A stretch of DNA of 8,751 nucleotides, from positions 1-8,751 of the forward strand of contig JAMONA010000030.1 of NCBI GenBank assembly GCA_027066795.1, read 5' to 3'. The DNA comes from Candidatus Kaiserbacteria bacterium (GTDB taxonomy: Bacteria; Patescibacteriota; Minisyncoccia; Phycocordibacterales; UBA2100). Numbering within the stretch: the first letter of the stretch is position 1; each line of letters opens with the position of its first letter. Under the pieces are notes generated by a model. The model made no database searches. It was given only the letters and a program-made list of their open reading frames with translations, and was not told the origin of the DNA. Both the position numbers and the translations under genes were made by a program. Below, piece after piece: positions 1 to 5,471 of the stretch.

Positions 1-163
1 GGCTTTTTGGTCTGCTGTCTCAGCTTTTATTAGTACGCTTGTTGGCATAGCAGTTGTCGCTGGTGTTGTGAGCAACTTACAAGCAGATGGCGTATACGGC
101 GCAATTGTGCATGCGTTTGGTATAGCTATAGGTAGCTACTATGTAGTAGGCTATAAAAAATAA
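1..163 (+). CDS. C-terminal part of a small hydrophobic membrane protein (partial)
   Basis: An open frame enters from the left edge (codons begin at base 2) and ends at TAA 161-163, leaving 53 residues. The visible part is two hydrophobic stretches, about residues 4-24 (AFISTLVGIAVVAGVV core) and 34-50 (AIVHAFGIAIGSYYVVG core). They are joined by a short polar turn (SNLQADG), and the protein ends in a basic GYKK tail. This is consistent with a helical hairpin in the membrane. The reading frame has no internal stops and ends just before a hairpin, which supports a real gene. I do not recognise the family. A holin-like or other small integral membrane protein would fit the shape, but nothing specific shows it. 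The start and any N-terminal domain lie outside the window. Confidence 0.6.
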   Translation, partial: AFWSAVSAFISTLVGIAVVAGVVSNLQADGVYGAIVHAFGIAIGSYYVVGYKK

Positions 164-192
164 CGGGCCACCTAATAAAAAGTAGCCCGTTA
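155..192 (-). terminator. Rho-independent terminator of the DUF397 gene, between convergent genes
   Basis: TAACGGGC (161-168) pairs with GCCCGTTA (185-192), an 8-bp GC-containing stem. After one mismatch, two more inner pairs are possible. Read on the minus strand the stem is followed by TTTTTT (A-run 155-160), a proper U-tract, so it terminates transcription from the DUF397 gene. On the plus strand only TTAAAA follows, so it would be a weak terminator for the membrane protein gene. Confidence 0.75.
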
Positions 193-198
193 AAACAT

Positions 199-239
199 AG
201 AATTTGAATTATAAACCTACAGTCTATAATTCAAATTCT
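199..239. repeat. Perfect 15-bp inverted repeat straddling the DUF397 stop codon
   Basis: AGAATTTGAATTATA (199-213) is the exact reverse complement of TATAATTCAAATTCT (225-239), separated by 11 bases. The right arm is the last codons of the DUF397 gene (Glu-Phe-Glu-Leu and the first stop bases), and the left arm lies just past the stop. In the mRNA this would fold as an AT-rich hairpin enclosing the stop codon. No U-tract follows it, so it is not itself a standard terminator; the terminator at 155-192 is immediately downstream. Confidence 0.8.
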
Positions 240-454
240 CCAGCTTTTACACCTTGAATAAATGCAGACCATTCATCTGTAGTAAAATTGAGTGTCGAAT
301 CATCAGCATCTTTGGTATCACGAACTTGAACCGCGCCGTTTGTGATTTTTACGGCAACACACCCAGGCCTAGGCCAAGATGAGAAAGAAGCTGTTTTGAA
401 ACCATCTGATGAAACTTTTCTACCATCTGGTCCTTTTGAATATTTGGGAGTCAT
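224..454 (-). CDS. DUF397 domain protein
   Basis: A 76-aa protein that is essentially one DUF397 domain. Visible signature: a Ser/Trp-rich start (KTASFSSWPRP), then GCVAVKI, the VRDTKDADDSTLNF segment (the family's V-RDSKdp-gp-L-F), the DEWSAFIQGVKAGEF ending, and a terminal Leu. From family knowledge, DUF397 proteins are small and best known from Actinobacteria, where they often sit beside XRE-type regulators (BldB and the partners of WhiJ-like proteins) and act in developmental regulation. Here no HTH gene is adjacent, so it is an orphan. Start ATG 454 is preceded by AGGA eight bases upstream, a weak SD. A strong promoter lies at 512-540 and a terminator at 155-192, so it is a single-gene unit. 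The domain call is firm; the function is unknown. Confidence 0.85.
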   Translation of the reverse strand: MTPKYSKGPDGRKVSSDGFKTASFSSWPRPGCVAVKITNGAVQVRDTKDADDSTLNFTTDEWSAFIQGVKAGEFEL

Positions 455-511
455 GTTTTATATCCTATGCTAAAGAACTGTACCACCAAGACCATCTCAA
501 TGATTATATTT

Positions 512-540
512 AATATAGCTCTCTCTCTACAAAAAGTCAA
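512..540 (-). promoter_or_regulatory. Sigma-70-type promoter for the DUF397 gene
   Basis: On the minus strand, TTGACT (535-540) and TATATT (512-517) are separated by exactly 17 bases; each hexamer matches five of six consensus bases. Transcription would start near 505, giving a leader of about 50 nt with a weak AGGA before the ATG at 454. Confidence 0.65.
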
Positions 541-587
541 TACACATTATGTAGTTAATATACACGAGGAGAATATACATTCAACAT

Positions 588-1331
588 CTATAATTCCGAT
601 TCATCTACTCTATGTGCAATATTATCCATAACAATATTTGCATATTGTTGATATTTGTTTTTTTCTGACTGCACTGATGGCTTAAAGTCTAAGCTAGATA
701 TAAACTTACCATAACTAACAACTACGTGTCGCTTGCGCATAAAAAACTCACTTAAAGACATACCTAATCCTCCTACAGTATATATTGGGACAACGATTGC
801 ACCGGTCTCAATAGCTAAGTACCCTACCCCTCCATGAGCCTTGCCAAGGGTGCCGTCTTTACTAAGTTCACCTTCTGGGAAGATACAGACACTGTGCCCT
901 GCATTGAGTATATCAACGTGACGTTTTAATGACTTAGAATAATCTTTTTTACCACTATGTATATACTGAGAACCCAACATTTTAAATACAAAATCATTAT
1001 AGATAAGCTTGGCAAATCCACTACTATAAACTTTGTACATGTCCATCTTGCCCGTTACATAAAACATAGGGTAAGAAGGGTAATATGGCGTTGACGCCGC
1101 TGTTACAAAAAATGGGTCCAATAATCTGCTCGTGTGATTCATAGCAAATATAATACCAACACCTCTCCTATCGGCTTCTGCCTCTGCATCACGAACATTT
1201 TGCGAACCTACTACCTGCATATGTGTAAAAAAACGTATTGCTTGGTGTACCGTAAGCCAAGTAATAAACAGCCCGATATATGGTAGCCAATATGTGCTTC
1301 TTTTAAGTTTTTTACTTTTAACTTCTTTCAT
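588..1331 (-). CDS. plsC: PlsC-like 1-acylglycerol-3-phosphate acyltransferase
   Basis: A 247-aa protein of the LPLAT/PlsC family, which moves an acyl chain from acyl-ACP, acyl-CoA or acyl-phosphate to a lysophosphatidate-type acceptor at the inner membrane. An N-terminal hydrophobic segment (about 14-37) is followed by the motif I region NHTSRLLDP (65-73), motif III FPEGELSKDG (151-160), and the VPIY strand (181-184), in the usual family order. An oddity is that motif I reads His66-x5-Asp72, one residue longer than the family's HX4D. Length is normal. The gene is second in an operon, three bases after the stop of the 1335-1904 gene, and its ATG has no SD. Which lipid it acylates is not visible. 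In CPR bacteria, which generally have incomplete lipid synthesis, remodelling of scavenged lipids is a reasonable inference. Confidence 0.85.
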   Translation of the reverse strand: MKEVKSKKLKRSTYWLPYIGLFITWLTVHQAIRFFTHMQVVGSQNVRDAEAEADRRGVGIIFAMNHTSRLLDPFFVTAASTPYYPSYPMFYVTGKMDMYKVYSSGFAKLIYNDFVFKMLGSQYIHSGKKDYSKSLKRHVDILNAGHSVCIFPEGELSKDGTLGKAHGGVGYLAIETGAIVVPIYTVGGLGMSLSEFFMRKRHVVVSYGKFISSLDFKPSVQSEKNKYQQYANIVMDNIAHRVDESEL

Positions 1332-1334
1332 GTT

Positions 1335-1904
1335 TTATTTATGGGGCTTTATAGAATCTTGAGATACCTCATCATCATTCCACATTGGGTTAACACGATC
1401 CTCATAGTGTAGCAGCTTACTTGTCTCCGGATATATATGCCAATATGACTGGTCTATGTCACTACCTATATATGTACACTTCTTGTCATGATTAAAGGGG
1501 CACCACCACATTTCTACAATCTGTATCAAGTAAGATAAATACTTAATAAGCCCAACGCTAAGCGGGCAGTATAGCTTACAGTTAAATAACCAAAATACTT
1601 TTGCAAGTGGGCGTACTACCTTACTCCTGGCACAAGTTACCTGGTTTTCATAAGTGTACCTGTGAGACAACCAAGTAGGTAGAAAATCTCTATACCTCTT
1701 AAGGTTTTTGGCGCCTGTAATAGTAAGATGTAACCTTACTATTACTACAGCAAATATTATAAATGGAACTGAGATAAGGATCGGTACATATATCAGAGGC
1801 AAGGCTATCAACTTTTGCCACTTTGGCCTATCTATATAATTGCACCCGATTTGCGCACGTTCATGTATATTTGATGATTTATTTTCTGTTAGTTTTATGC
1901 TCAT
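1335..1904 (-). CDS. Cys/Trp-rich membrane protein of unknown function
   Basis: A 189-aa protein I do not recognise. One strong hydrophobic segment lies at about 32-56 (LIALPLIYVPILISVPFIIFAVVIV region, best read as one or a kinked pair of helices). A second, amphipathic hydrophobic stretch is at about 114-133. Six cysteines are present at 21, 91, 109, 113, 135 and 143, including CKLYC and WWCPFNHDKKC. The pattern C-x3-C ... WWCPFxH-x3-C suggests a metal site or disulfides rather than chance. The C-terminal 45 residues are hydrophilic with YWH and Trp/Asp-rich patches. It is the first gene of a two-gene unit with the acyltransferase, three bases downstream, so a role in lipid or envelope metabolism is inferred from context only. 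Its start lies very close to a candidate promoter and has no SD. Confidence 0.7.
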   Translation of the reverse strand: MSIKLTENKSSNIHERAQIGCNYIDRPKWQKLIALPLIYVPILISVPFIIFAVVIVRLHLTITGAKNLKRYRDFLPTWLSHRYTYENQVTCARSKVVRPLAKVFWLFNCKLYCPLSVGLIKYLSYLIQIVEMWWCPFNHDKKCTYIGSDIDQSYWHIYPETSKLLHYEDRVNPMWNDDEVSQDSIKPHK

Positions 1905-1913
1905 TACCTATAA

Positions 1914-1942
1914 TAAATAACACGGATTACACATTCTGTCAA
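1914..1942 (-). promoter_or_regulatory. Candidate promoter of the membrane protein-plsC operon
   Basis: A perfect -35 TTGACA (1937-1942, minus strand) stands 17 bases before TATTTA (1914-1919), a poor -10. An alternative TATTAT lies four bases further downstream. The start ATG (1904) is only nine bases past the -10, so the transcript would be nearly leaderless. The -35 is convincing, the -10 less so. Confidence 0.45.
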
Positions 1943-1966
1943 TATCTAGCCCGTTGCTGATACGAT

Positions 1967-2431
1967 TTAAACCTTCCTAGAGAGTGCCACGGCTACAAGA
2001 CCTGCGGAGGCTATATAGAATTTGTATGTATTGCTTGTTAGTATTTCTGCTATCTTGCCGCTAAATGTATATATTGATGTAAAGTCTATTGTGCCTGCTG
2101 AAATAACCACCAACAGCAGCATCGCCCCGAGCGCCGCAAGCGCGACCTTGGCAAACTGCCGACCGTCGTCAAGGCCGCTAGTATCTCTAGCAATCACCCA
2201 AGCCGATACAATCGTGATAATAGCAAATAATGCAGGCTCTCCCCAACCAAGATCATATGGAAACATTGTATATATAAAAGCAGCAATAGGTAAGGCAAGC
2301 GCAAACTCCGACAACGCCTTAATCCCCCGGAATAGACCGTATAATATAAACAAACCTAATAACAGGGCTAAAAAGACCAAGTCTGGATAACTCACGGCTT
2401 GAGATATTAATTGCTCAGTTGTCTCTCCCAT
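1967..2431 (-). CDS. Multi-pass membrane protein of unknown function
   Basis: A 154-aa protein made of about five hydrophobic segments: roughly residues 18-34, 40-57, 66-82, 95-112 and 136-151. It has short loops and a terminal SRKV. A polar loop with DTSGLDDGRQ (83-92) separates the third and fourth segments. No catalytic or binding motif stands out, and I do not recognise the family; a CvpA-like or small-permease shape would fit but is not supported by any specific motif. It appears to be a single transcription unit: an extended -10 promoter sits 11 bases before the ATG, and the pyruvate kinase gene ends 61 bases upstream. I see no clear terminator after it. Confidence 0.7.
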   Translation of the reverse strand: MGETTEQLISQAVSYPDLVFLALLLGLFILYGLFRGIKALSEFALALPIAAFIYTMFPYDLGWGEPALFAIITIVSAWVIARDTSGLDDGRQFAKVALAALGAMLLLVVISAGTIDFTSIYTFSGKIAEILTSNTYKFYIASAGLVAVALSRKV

Positions 2432-2441
2432 AATGGAGCTA

Positions 2442-2450
2442 ATTATAGCA
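2442..2450 (-). promoter_or_regulatory. Extended -10 promoter of the multi-pass membrane protein gene
   Basis: TGCTATAAT on the minus strand is a perfect TGnTATAAT extended -10. No -35 is recognisable at the right distance, as expected for this promoter class. The hexamer ends 10 bases before the ATG at 2431, so the mRNA would carry only about 3-4 untranslated bases and no SD. Confidence 0.6.
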
Positions 2451-2492
2451 TACTAGCAAAAGCTCTTGTGCCCTACTGTGTATTTCTATAAG

Positions 2493-3959
2493 TTAATTAA
2501 CTGTGTGTACAATAGCAAGATTAGTGCCTCCAACAGTACGGAATGGTACGCCAGCACTTATGATTATGCGGTCACCTGTCTTGGCTAGCCCACCATCTTT
2601 AACGATAGTATTTATAGCTACTGTGGCATCATCTATGTGGTCAAATGGCTCAGATTGTACTGGGTAACAGTTTGCCGTAAGAGCAAGCTGCCTATATGTT
2701 GTGCCATTAGGTGTTATGGCGATTATTGGAGCCTCTGACTTGAAACGAGATACTAGTCTCGCAGTACGACCAGACTCTGTAAGAGCCACAATCGCTTTAG
2801 CTCCTACACTGCGTGCCATCTGTGCGACACTAGTGCTTACTACATTGTCTGTAGCATGTACACCCTCCTTAAGATACTCCTTCATCTGCTTGCTTATGCT
2901 GCCTATATAAACATGCTCGTCTATTGTAGTGGCTATAGACGCCAGGACTTTTACTGCCTCTACTGGATACTTACCAAGTGCAGACTCCTCAGAGAGCATC
3001 AAGGCATCTGTGCCATCCATTATCGCATTTGAAGCATCGCTAACCTCTGCTCTTGTAGGTGCTGGCCTGTCTACCATAGACAATAGAACTTGTGTGGCTG
3101 TTATTACCGGCTTACCAAACCTGTTAGCCATACGGATAATCCTCTTCTGCTCTAATGGCACTTGAGTAGCTGGCAACTCTACGCCTAGATCACCTCTGGC
3201 TACCATTACTGCGTCTGTGGATTTTATTATCTCCTCAAGATTCTCTAATGCTGCCTTAGTCTCTATCTTAGATATTATCTGGATGTTGTTCTTACCTTTT
3301 GCCTCTAGTATAGACCGCAGCTCTTCTACATCACTTGCATCTCTAACAAAAGATATAGCAACGAAATCTACGTCATACTCATCTATAAAGTCTAGGTCTG
3401 ACTTGTCCTTGTCTGTAAGGGCACTCATAGTTAACTGAGAATCTGGAGCAAAAAGGCACCGTCGACCCTTTATCGTTCCACCTACTACTACCTCTGTCAG
3501 TATGTCCGTATCTGTAGAACTTAACACCTTTAACACTCTCTTGCCGTCATCTAATATTAGCATCTCCCCCTCTTTTACTTGCTTAGGTAGCTCCGCATAG
3601 TCTACAGTTGTGATCTTACCGGTACACTCAACATCTCTATTGGTTAGTGTAAACTCAGAACCCTCTACCAACTCAGCACTGTTGTGCTCATCTTCCTCTG
3701 AGAAAGAACCGAGCCGTATCTCTGGCCCAGCAAGGTCTTGCAAGATAGCAACAGGCTTACTTACACGTGCTGATATTTCTTGTACATTTTTAACCTTAGC
3801 ACCGTGCTCTGCAAAGTCGCCGTGTGAGAAGTTAAGCCTAGCGACATCCATACCATTATCTATAAGCTTCTCTAGTACCTCTGGGCTCTCGCTAGCTGGG
3901 CCAATTGTTGCCACTATTGCTGTACGCTTATAACTCACTCTGTCTTTTAAATTTTTCAT
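2493..3959 (-). CDS. pyk: Pyruvate kinase
   Basis: A 488-aa cytosolic enzyme that transfers phosphate from phosphoenolpyruvate to ADP, giving pyruvate and ATP; it is the last step of glycolysis. Length is normal. Visible motifs: RLNFSHG (41-47), DLAGPEIR (75-82), the inserted B domain (about 83-180), KIE with catalytic Lys231 and metal ligand Glu233, VARGDLGVE (253-261) with metal ligand Asp257, ATQ with Thr289, and PTRAEVSDASNAIMDGTDA (301-319). The C-terminal domain follows and looks complete. Glu80 in GPEIR is the residue linked with K+-dependent enzymes. Differences from the usual text are DLAGPE for DTKGPE, ATQVLLSM for ATQMLESM (Glu to Leu293), and SEESA for SGETA. It lies eight bases after grpE and has no SD, so it is probably translated from a grpE-pyk mRNA. 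Confidence 0.96.
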   Translation of the reverse strand: MKNLKDRVSYKRTAIVATIGPASESPEVLEKLIDNGMDVARLNFSHGDFAEHGAKVKNVQEISARVSKPVAILQDLAGPEIRLGSFSEEDEHNSAELVEGSEFTLTNRDVECTGKITTVDYAELPKQVKEGEMLILDDGKRVLKVLSSTDTDILTEVVVGGTIKGRRCLFAPDSQLTMSALTDKDKSDLDFIDEYDVDFVAISFVRDASDVEELRSILEAKGKNNIQIISKIETKAALENLEEIIKSTDAVMVARGDLGVELPATQVPLEQKRIIRMANRFGKPVITATQVLLSMVDRPAPTRAEVSDASNAIMDGTDALMLSEESALGKYPVEAVKVLASIATTIDEHVYIGSISKQMKEYLKEGVHATDNVVSTSVAQMARSVGAKAIVALTESGRTARLVSRFKSEAPIIAITPNGTTYRQLALTANCYPVQSEPFDHIDDATVAINTIVKDGGLAKTGDRIIISAGVPFRTVGGTNLAIVHTVN

Positions 3960-3967
3960 TATTTATC

Positions 3968-4546
3968 TTATTTATTATTTATAACCTCACCGACTATTAC
4001 TCGTGCGGGGCGTATTATAGACTTACTATTCTTGTAGCCTCGTCTCAATACCTTCTGCACCTTGCCGTCATCTTCTTGTGACGCAACCTCCACCCGCTCT
4101 GCAGCCTCATATCCTACAGTATCAAACGTATCTCCAATACTGCCAAACACTACTACACCACTACTCTCTAGTGCTGCAATAAGCTGGCTATGTACAAACT
4201 CCATACCTTGTCGCCATGCTTGGTCTATAGAGTCCCATGCATCACCCTGCATAGCTGAGTCAAAACTGTCTAAGGCTGGTAATATATTCTCTAGCACTGC
4301 CTCGGCTCCGCGCTCCTTGGCACGCTGGATACGCGCCGACTCGGCTTGCTTGCCATTGGCAACATCAGCCTTAAGTCGTTGCCACCCGTCTAGATGCTCT
4401 TTTGATTTTTGCTCTGCATCTTTTAACTTCTTCTTTAATTTTTGTACTTGTGAGTCCTCTGATGAATTCTTAAAAGATGAGACAGACTCTTGCTCTGCCT
4501 CAAATACCACATCATCGTTATCTTCATTTGTATTGTTATTTTGCAT
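3968..4546 (-). CDS. grpE: GrpE, nucleotide exchange factor for DnaK
   Basis: A 192-aa cytosolic co-chaperone that dimerises and releases ADP from DnaK. The N-terminus is acidic and disordered (1-32), followed by a charged coiled coil (about 33-85) containing HLDGWQRLKAD, the helical dimer region with LENILPALDSFDSAM (84-98), and the C-terminal beta domain. That domain has GDTFDTVGYEA (the family's FDPxxHEA), VLRRGYKN and the family's closing signature IRPARVIVGE. The usual FDPxxHEA is partly changed (Thr-Val-Gly-Tyr). It is the first gene of a grpE-pyk pair, with dnaK and dnaJ not in view. The ATG has no SD and lies six bases after a weak extended -10 box. Confidence 0.93.
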   Translation of the reverse strand: MQNNNTNEDNDDVVFEAEQESVSSFKNSSEDSQVQKLKKKLKDAEQKSKEHLDGWQRLKADVANGKQAESARIQRAKERGAEAVLENILPALDSFDSAMQGDAWDSIDQAWRQGMEFVHSQLIAALESSGVVVFGSIGDTFDTVGYEAAERVEVASQEDDGKVQKVLRRGYKNSKSIIRPARVIVGEVINNK

Positions 4547-4552
4547 GGCGAT

Positions 4553-4561
4553 AGTCTAGCA
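4553..4561 (-). promoter_or_regulatory. Weak extended -10 box before grpE
   Basis: TGCTAGACT on the minus strand fits TGn plus a four-of-six -10 hexamer. It ends exactly six bases before the grpE ATG, which would place the transcription start on the A of the start codon. No -35 is evident. A 6-bp inverted pair (GGTTGT 4567-4572, ACAACC 4592-4597) lies just upstream; I give it no function. Confidence 0.35.
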
Positions 4562-4608
4562 TATGAGGTTGTAAATACCACATACACTGTAACAACCCTA
4601 TACTGAGG

Positions 4609-4917
4609 CTACCTTGTAAATTGCTTAAGCACATCTAAGCTCGGCATAGCCTTCAGTAGTTCATCTATTTTATCTGTCTGTATACCTGCTTGTCCAGTTA
4701 CGCCCTGCACTTGCTCTAATACACCCATTCCTTGCTGTATTATAGGCTGCAACACGGTAAAGTACATCCATAATGGTATTCCTAGCATCACCGCCCAGAA
4801 TAATAACTTAAATACAAAGGCTATCCACGTGCCATGACGTAGCTTTTTTAAAAGCCTATTGTTCTCCTTAGCTAATGCATATGTACGCTCTAGTAAGTCT
4901 TCTCTGTCGCTCTCCAT
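4609..4917 (-). CDS. Small single-pass membrane protein with helical flanks
   Basis: A 102-aa protein with a charged N-terminal helix (about 1-29, MESDREDLLERTYALAKENN and a basic RLLKKLRH stretch), one transmembrane segment (about 31-55, WIAFVFKLLFWAVMLGIPLW core), and a C-terminal amphipathic tail rich in Gln and Gly (QQGMGVLEQVQGVTGQ). The basic residues before the TM segment predict the N-terminus inside. The layout resembles short membrane proteins often seen in CPR genomes next to housekeeping genes; no function is known to me. It reads as its own transcription unit from a perfect extended -10 box, with no SD. Its stop lies 62 bases before grpE. Confidence 0.72.
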   Translation of the reverse strand: MESDREDLLERTYALAKENNRLLKKLRHGTWIAFVFKLLFWAVMLGIPLWMYFTVLQPIIQQGMGVLEQVQGVTGQAGIQTDKIDELLKAMPSLDVLKQFTR

Positions 4918-4923
4918 AGTTTT

Positions 4924-4932
4924 ATTATAACA
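4924..4932 (-). promoter_or_regulatory. Extended -10 promoter of the 102-aa membrane protein gene
   Basis: TGTTATAAT on the minus strand is a perfect TGnTATAAT. It ends six bases before the ATG (4917), so transcription should begin at or next to the A of the start codon, giving a leaderless mRNA. The rest of 4933-4982 must also hold the tRNA promoter on the plus strand, but I could not identify it. A 14-bp palindrome (TATATCATGATATA, 4962-4975) lies there. Confidence 0.6.
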
Positions 4933-4982
4933 TACAGTATGTTAGAGTAATCACGCTTGTGTATATCATGATATATGAGTAT

Positions 4983-5054
4983 GCCCCCATAGTTTAATGG
5001 ATAGAACAGACCCCTCCTAAGGGTCAGATCTAGGTTCGATTCCTAGTGAGGGCA
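4983..5054 (+). tRNA. tRNA-Arg (anticodon CCT)
   Basis: A full 72-nt cloverleaf: acceptor arms 4983-4989 and 5047-5053, D arm GTTT/GAAC with GG in the loop, anticodon stem GACCC/GGGTC (5009-5013, 5021-5025) around loop CTCCTAA with anticodon CCT at 5016-5018, a four-base variable region, and T arm CTAGG-TTCGATT-CCTAG (5030-5046). The discriminator is A (5054), and CCA is not encoded. CCT reads the AGG arginine codon. The fifth acceptor pair is a C-A mismatch (4987 with 5049). The gene stands alone on the plus strand with its own terminator eight bases downstream. Confidence 0.95.
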
Positions 5055-5061
5055 CACTAAT

Positions 5062-5097
5062 CTAAAAAACACCGGCCTGCAGGCCGGTGTTTTTTAG
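5062..5097. terminator. Bidirectional terminator between tRNA-Arg and the glutaredoxin gene
   Basis: A perfect 36-bp palindrome: 18 bases (5062-5079) followed directly by their reverse complement (5080-5097). Its GC core is CACCGGCCTG/CAGGCCGGTG, flanked by AAAAAA on the left and TTTTTT on the right. Each strand therefore has a stem followed by a U-tract, serving the tRNA from the left and the glutaredoxin gene from the right. Confidence 0.92.
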
Positions 5098-5115
5098 AAC
5101 CTTACTAAGTAAGTA

Positions 5116-5382
5116 TTACATCCCTAGTAGCTCACGTATGCGAGCCTCGTCAAAACCTACCGTCATATCTTCACCTATGAAGATGACCGGCACGCCCATT
5201 TGCCCACTGCGCTCTACCATCTCCTTACCCTTCTCTGGGTCTGCTTGCACATCATAATTAGTATATGCGATATTATTATCATCAAAAAATGCCTTAGCTA
5301 AGACACAGAAGTGGCAAGTAGGTGTGCTGTAGATTACGACTTCCTTTTGCCCACTTGTTGCATTTGTATTTTCTTCACTCAT
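5116..5382 (-). CDS. Glutaredoxin-like thiol-disulfide oxidoreductase
   Basis: An 88-aa cytosolic protein of the glutaredoxin/NrdH family that reduces disulfides or supplies electrons to enzymes such as ribonucleotide reductase. The VVIYSTPTCHFC strand carries the redox motif C23-H-F-C26. The thioredoxin-fold cis-proline is in GVPVIFIG (Pro65), and a VGFDEARIRELLG end follows, as usual for glutathione- or NrdH-type small glutaredoxins. The first 12 residues are a polar extension. The size is standard. The CHFC centre differs from the CPYC of classical glutaredoxins and the CxQC of NrdH, so the electron donor cannot be deduced. It is transcribed alone, from a promoter at 5412-5440 to the palindromic terminator, and occupies the place after trmD where rplS is common in other bacteria. 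Confidence 0.88.
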   Translation of the reverse strand: MSEENTNATSGQKEVVIYSTPTCHFCVLAKAFFDDNNIAYTNYDVQADPEKGKEMVERSGQMGVPVIFIGEDMTVGFDEARIRELLGM

Positions 5383-5411
5383 ATATTTTTATATTGTTTA
5401 TAATTATTAAT

Positions 5412-5440
5412 ATTTTATCACAGGCACATATGCGAATCAA
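5412..5440 (-). promoter_or_regulatory. Promoter of the glutaredoxin gene
   Basis: Minus strand TTGATT (5435-5440), a 17-base spacer, and TAAAAT (5412-5417) preceded by TGA, making it an extended -10 as well. Predicted start is near 5405, giving a leader of about 23 AT-rich bases without an SD before the ATG at 5382. Confidence 0.6.
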
Positions 5441-5471
5441 CGCTCATACATAATTACCTTATATGATTCAC

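Noticed and set aside
540..587. Repeated AATATACA(C/T) words between plsC and the DUF397 promoter
   Set aside because: Only two short AT-rich direct copies; no array, no consistent period, and no stable terminator fold.
2022..2390. Plus-strand frame of 122 codons
   Set aside because: It is opposite the multi-TM protein gene, which has a perfect extended -10 box before its ATG; the plus-strand product shows no motif or start signal.
4062..4559. Plus-strand frame of 165 codons
   Set aside because: It lies opposite grpE and is Ser/Cys-rich, as antisense frames of Glu/Lys-rich genes tend to be; grpE has clear family motifs.
4567..4597. GGTTGT/ACAACC inverted pair upstream of grpE, considered as a CIRCE-like heat-shock operator
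   Set aside because: The arms are 6 bp and unlike the CIRCE consensus, and the spacing (19 bases) does not match its 9-base spacer.
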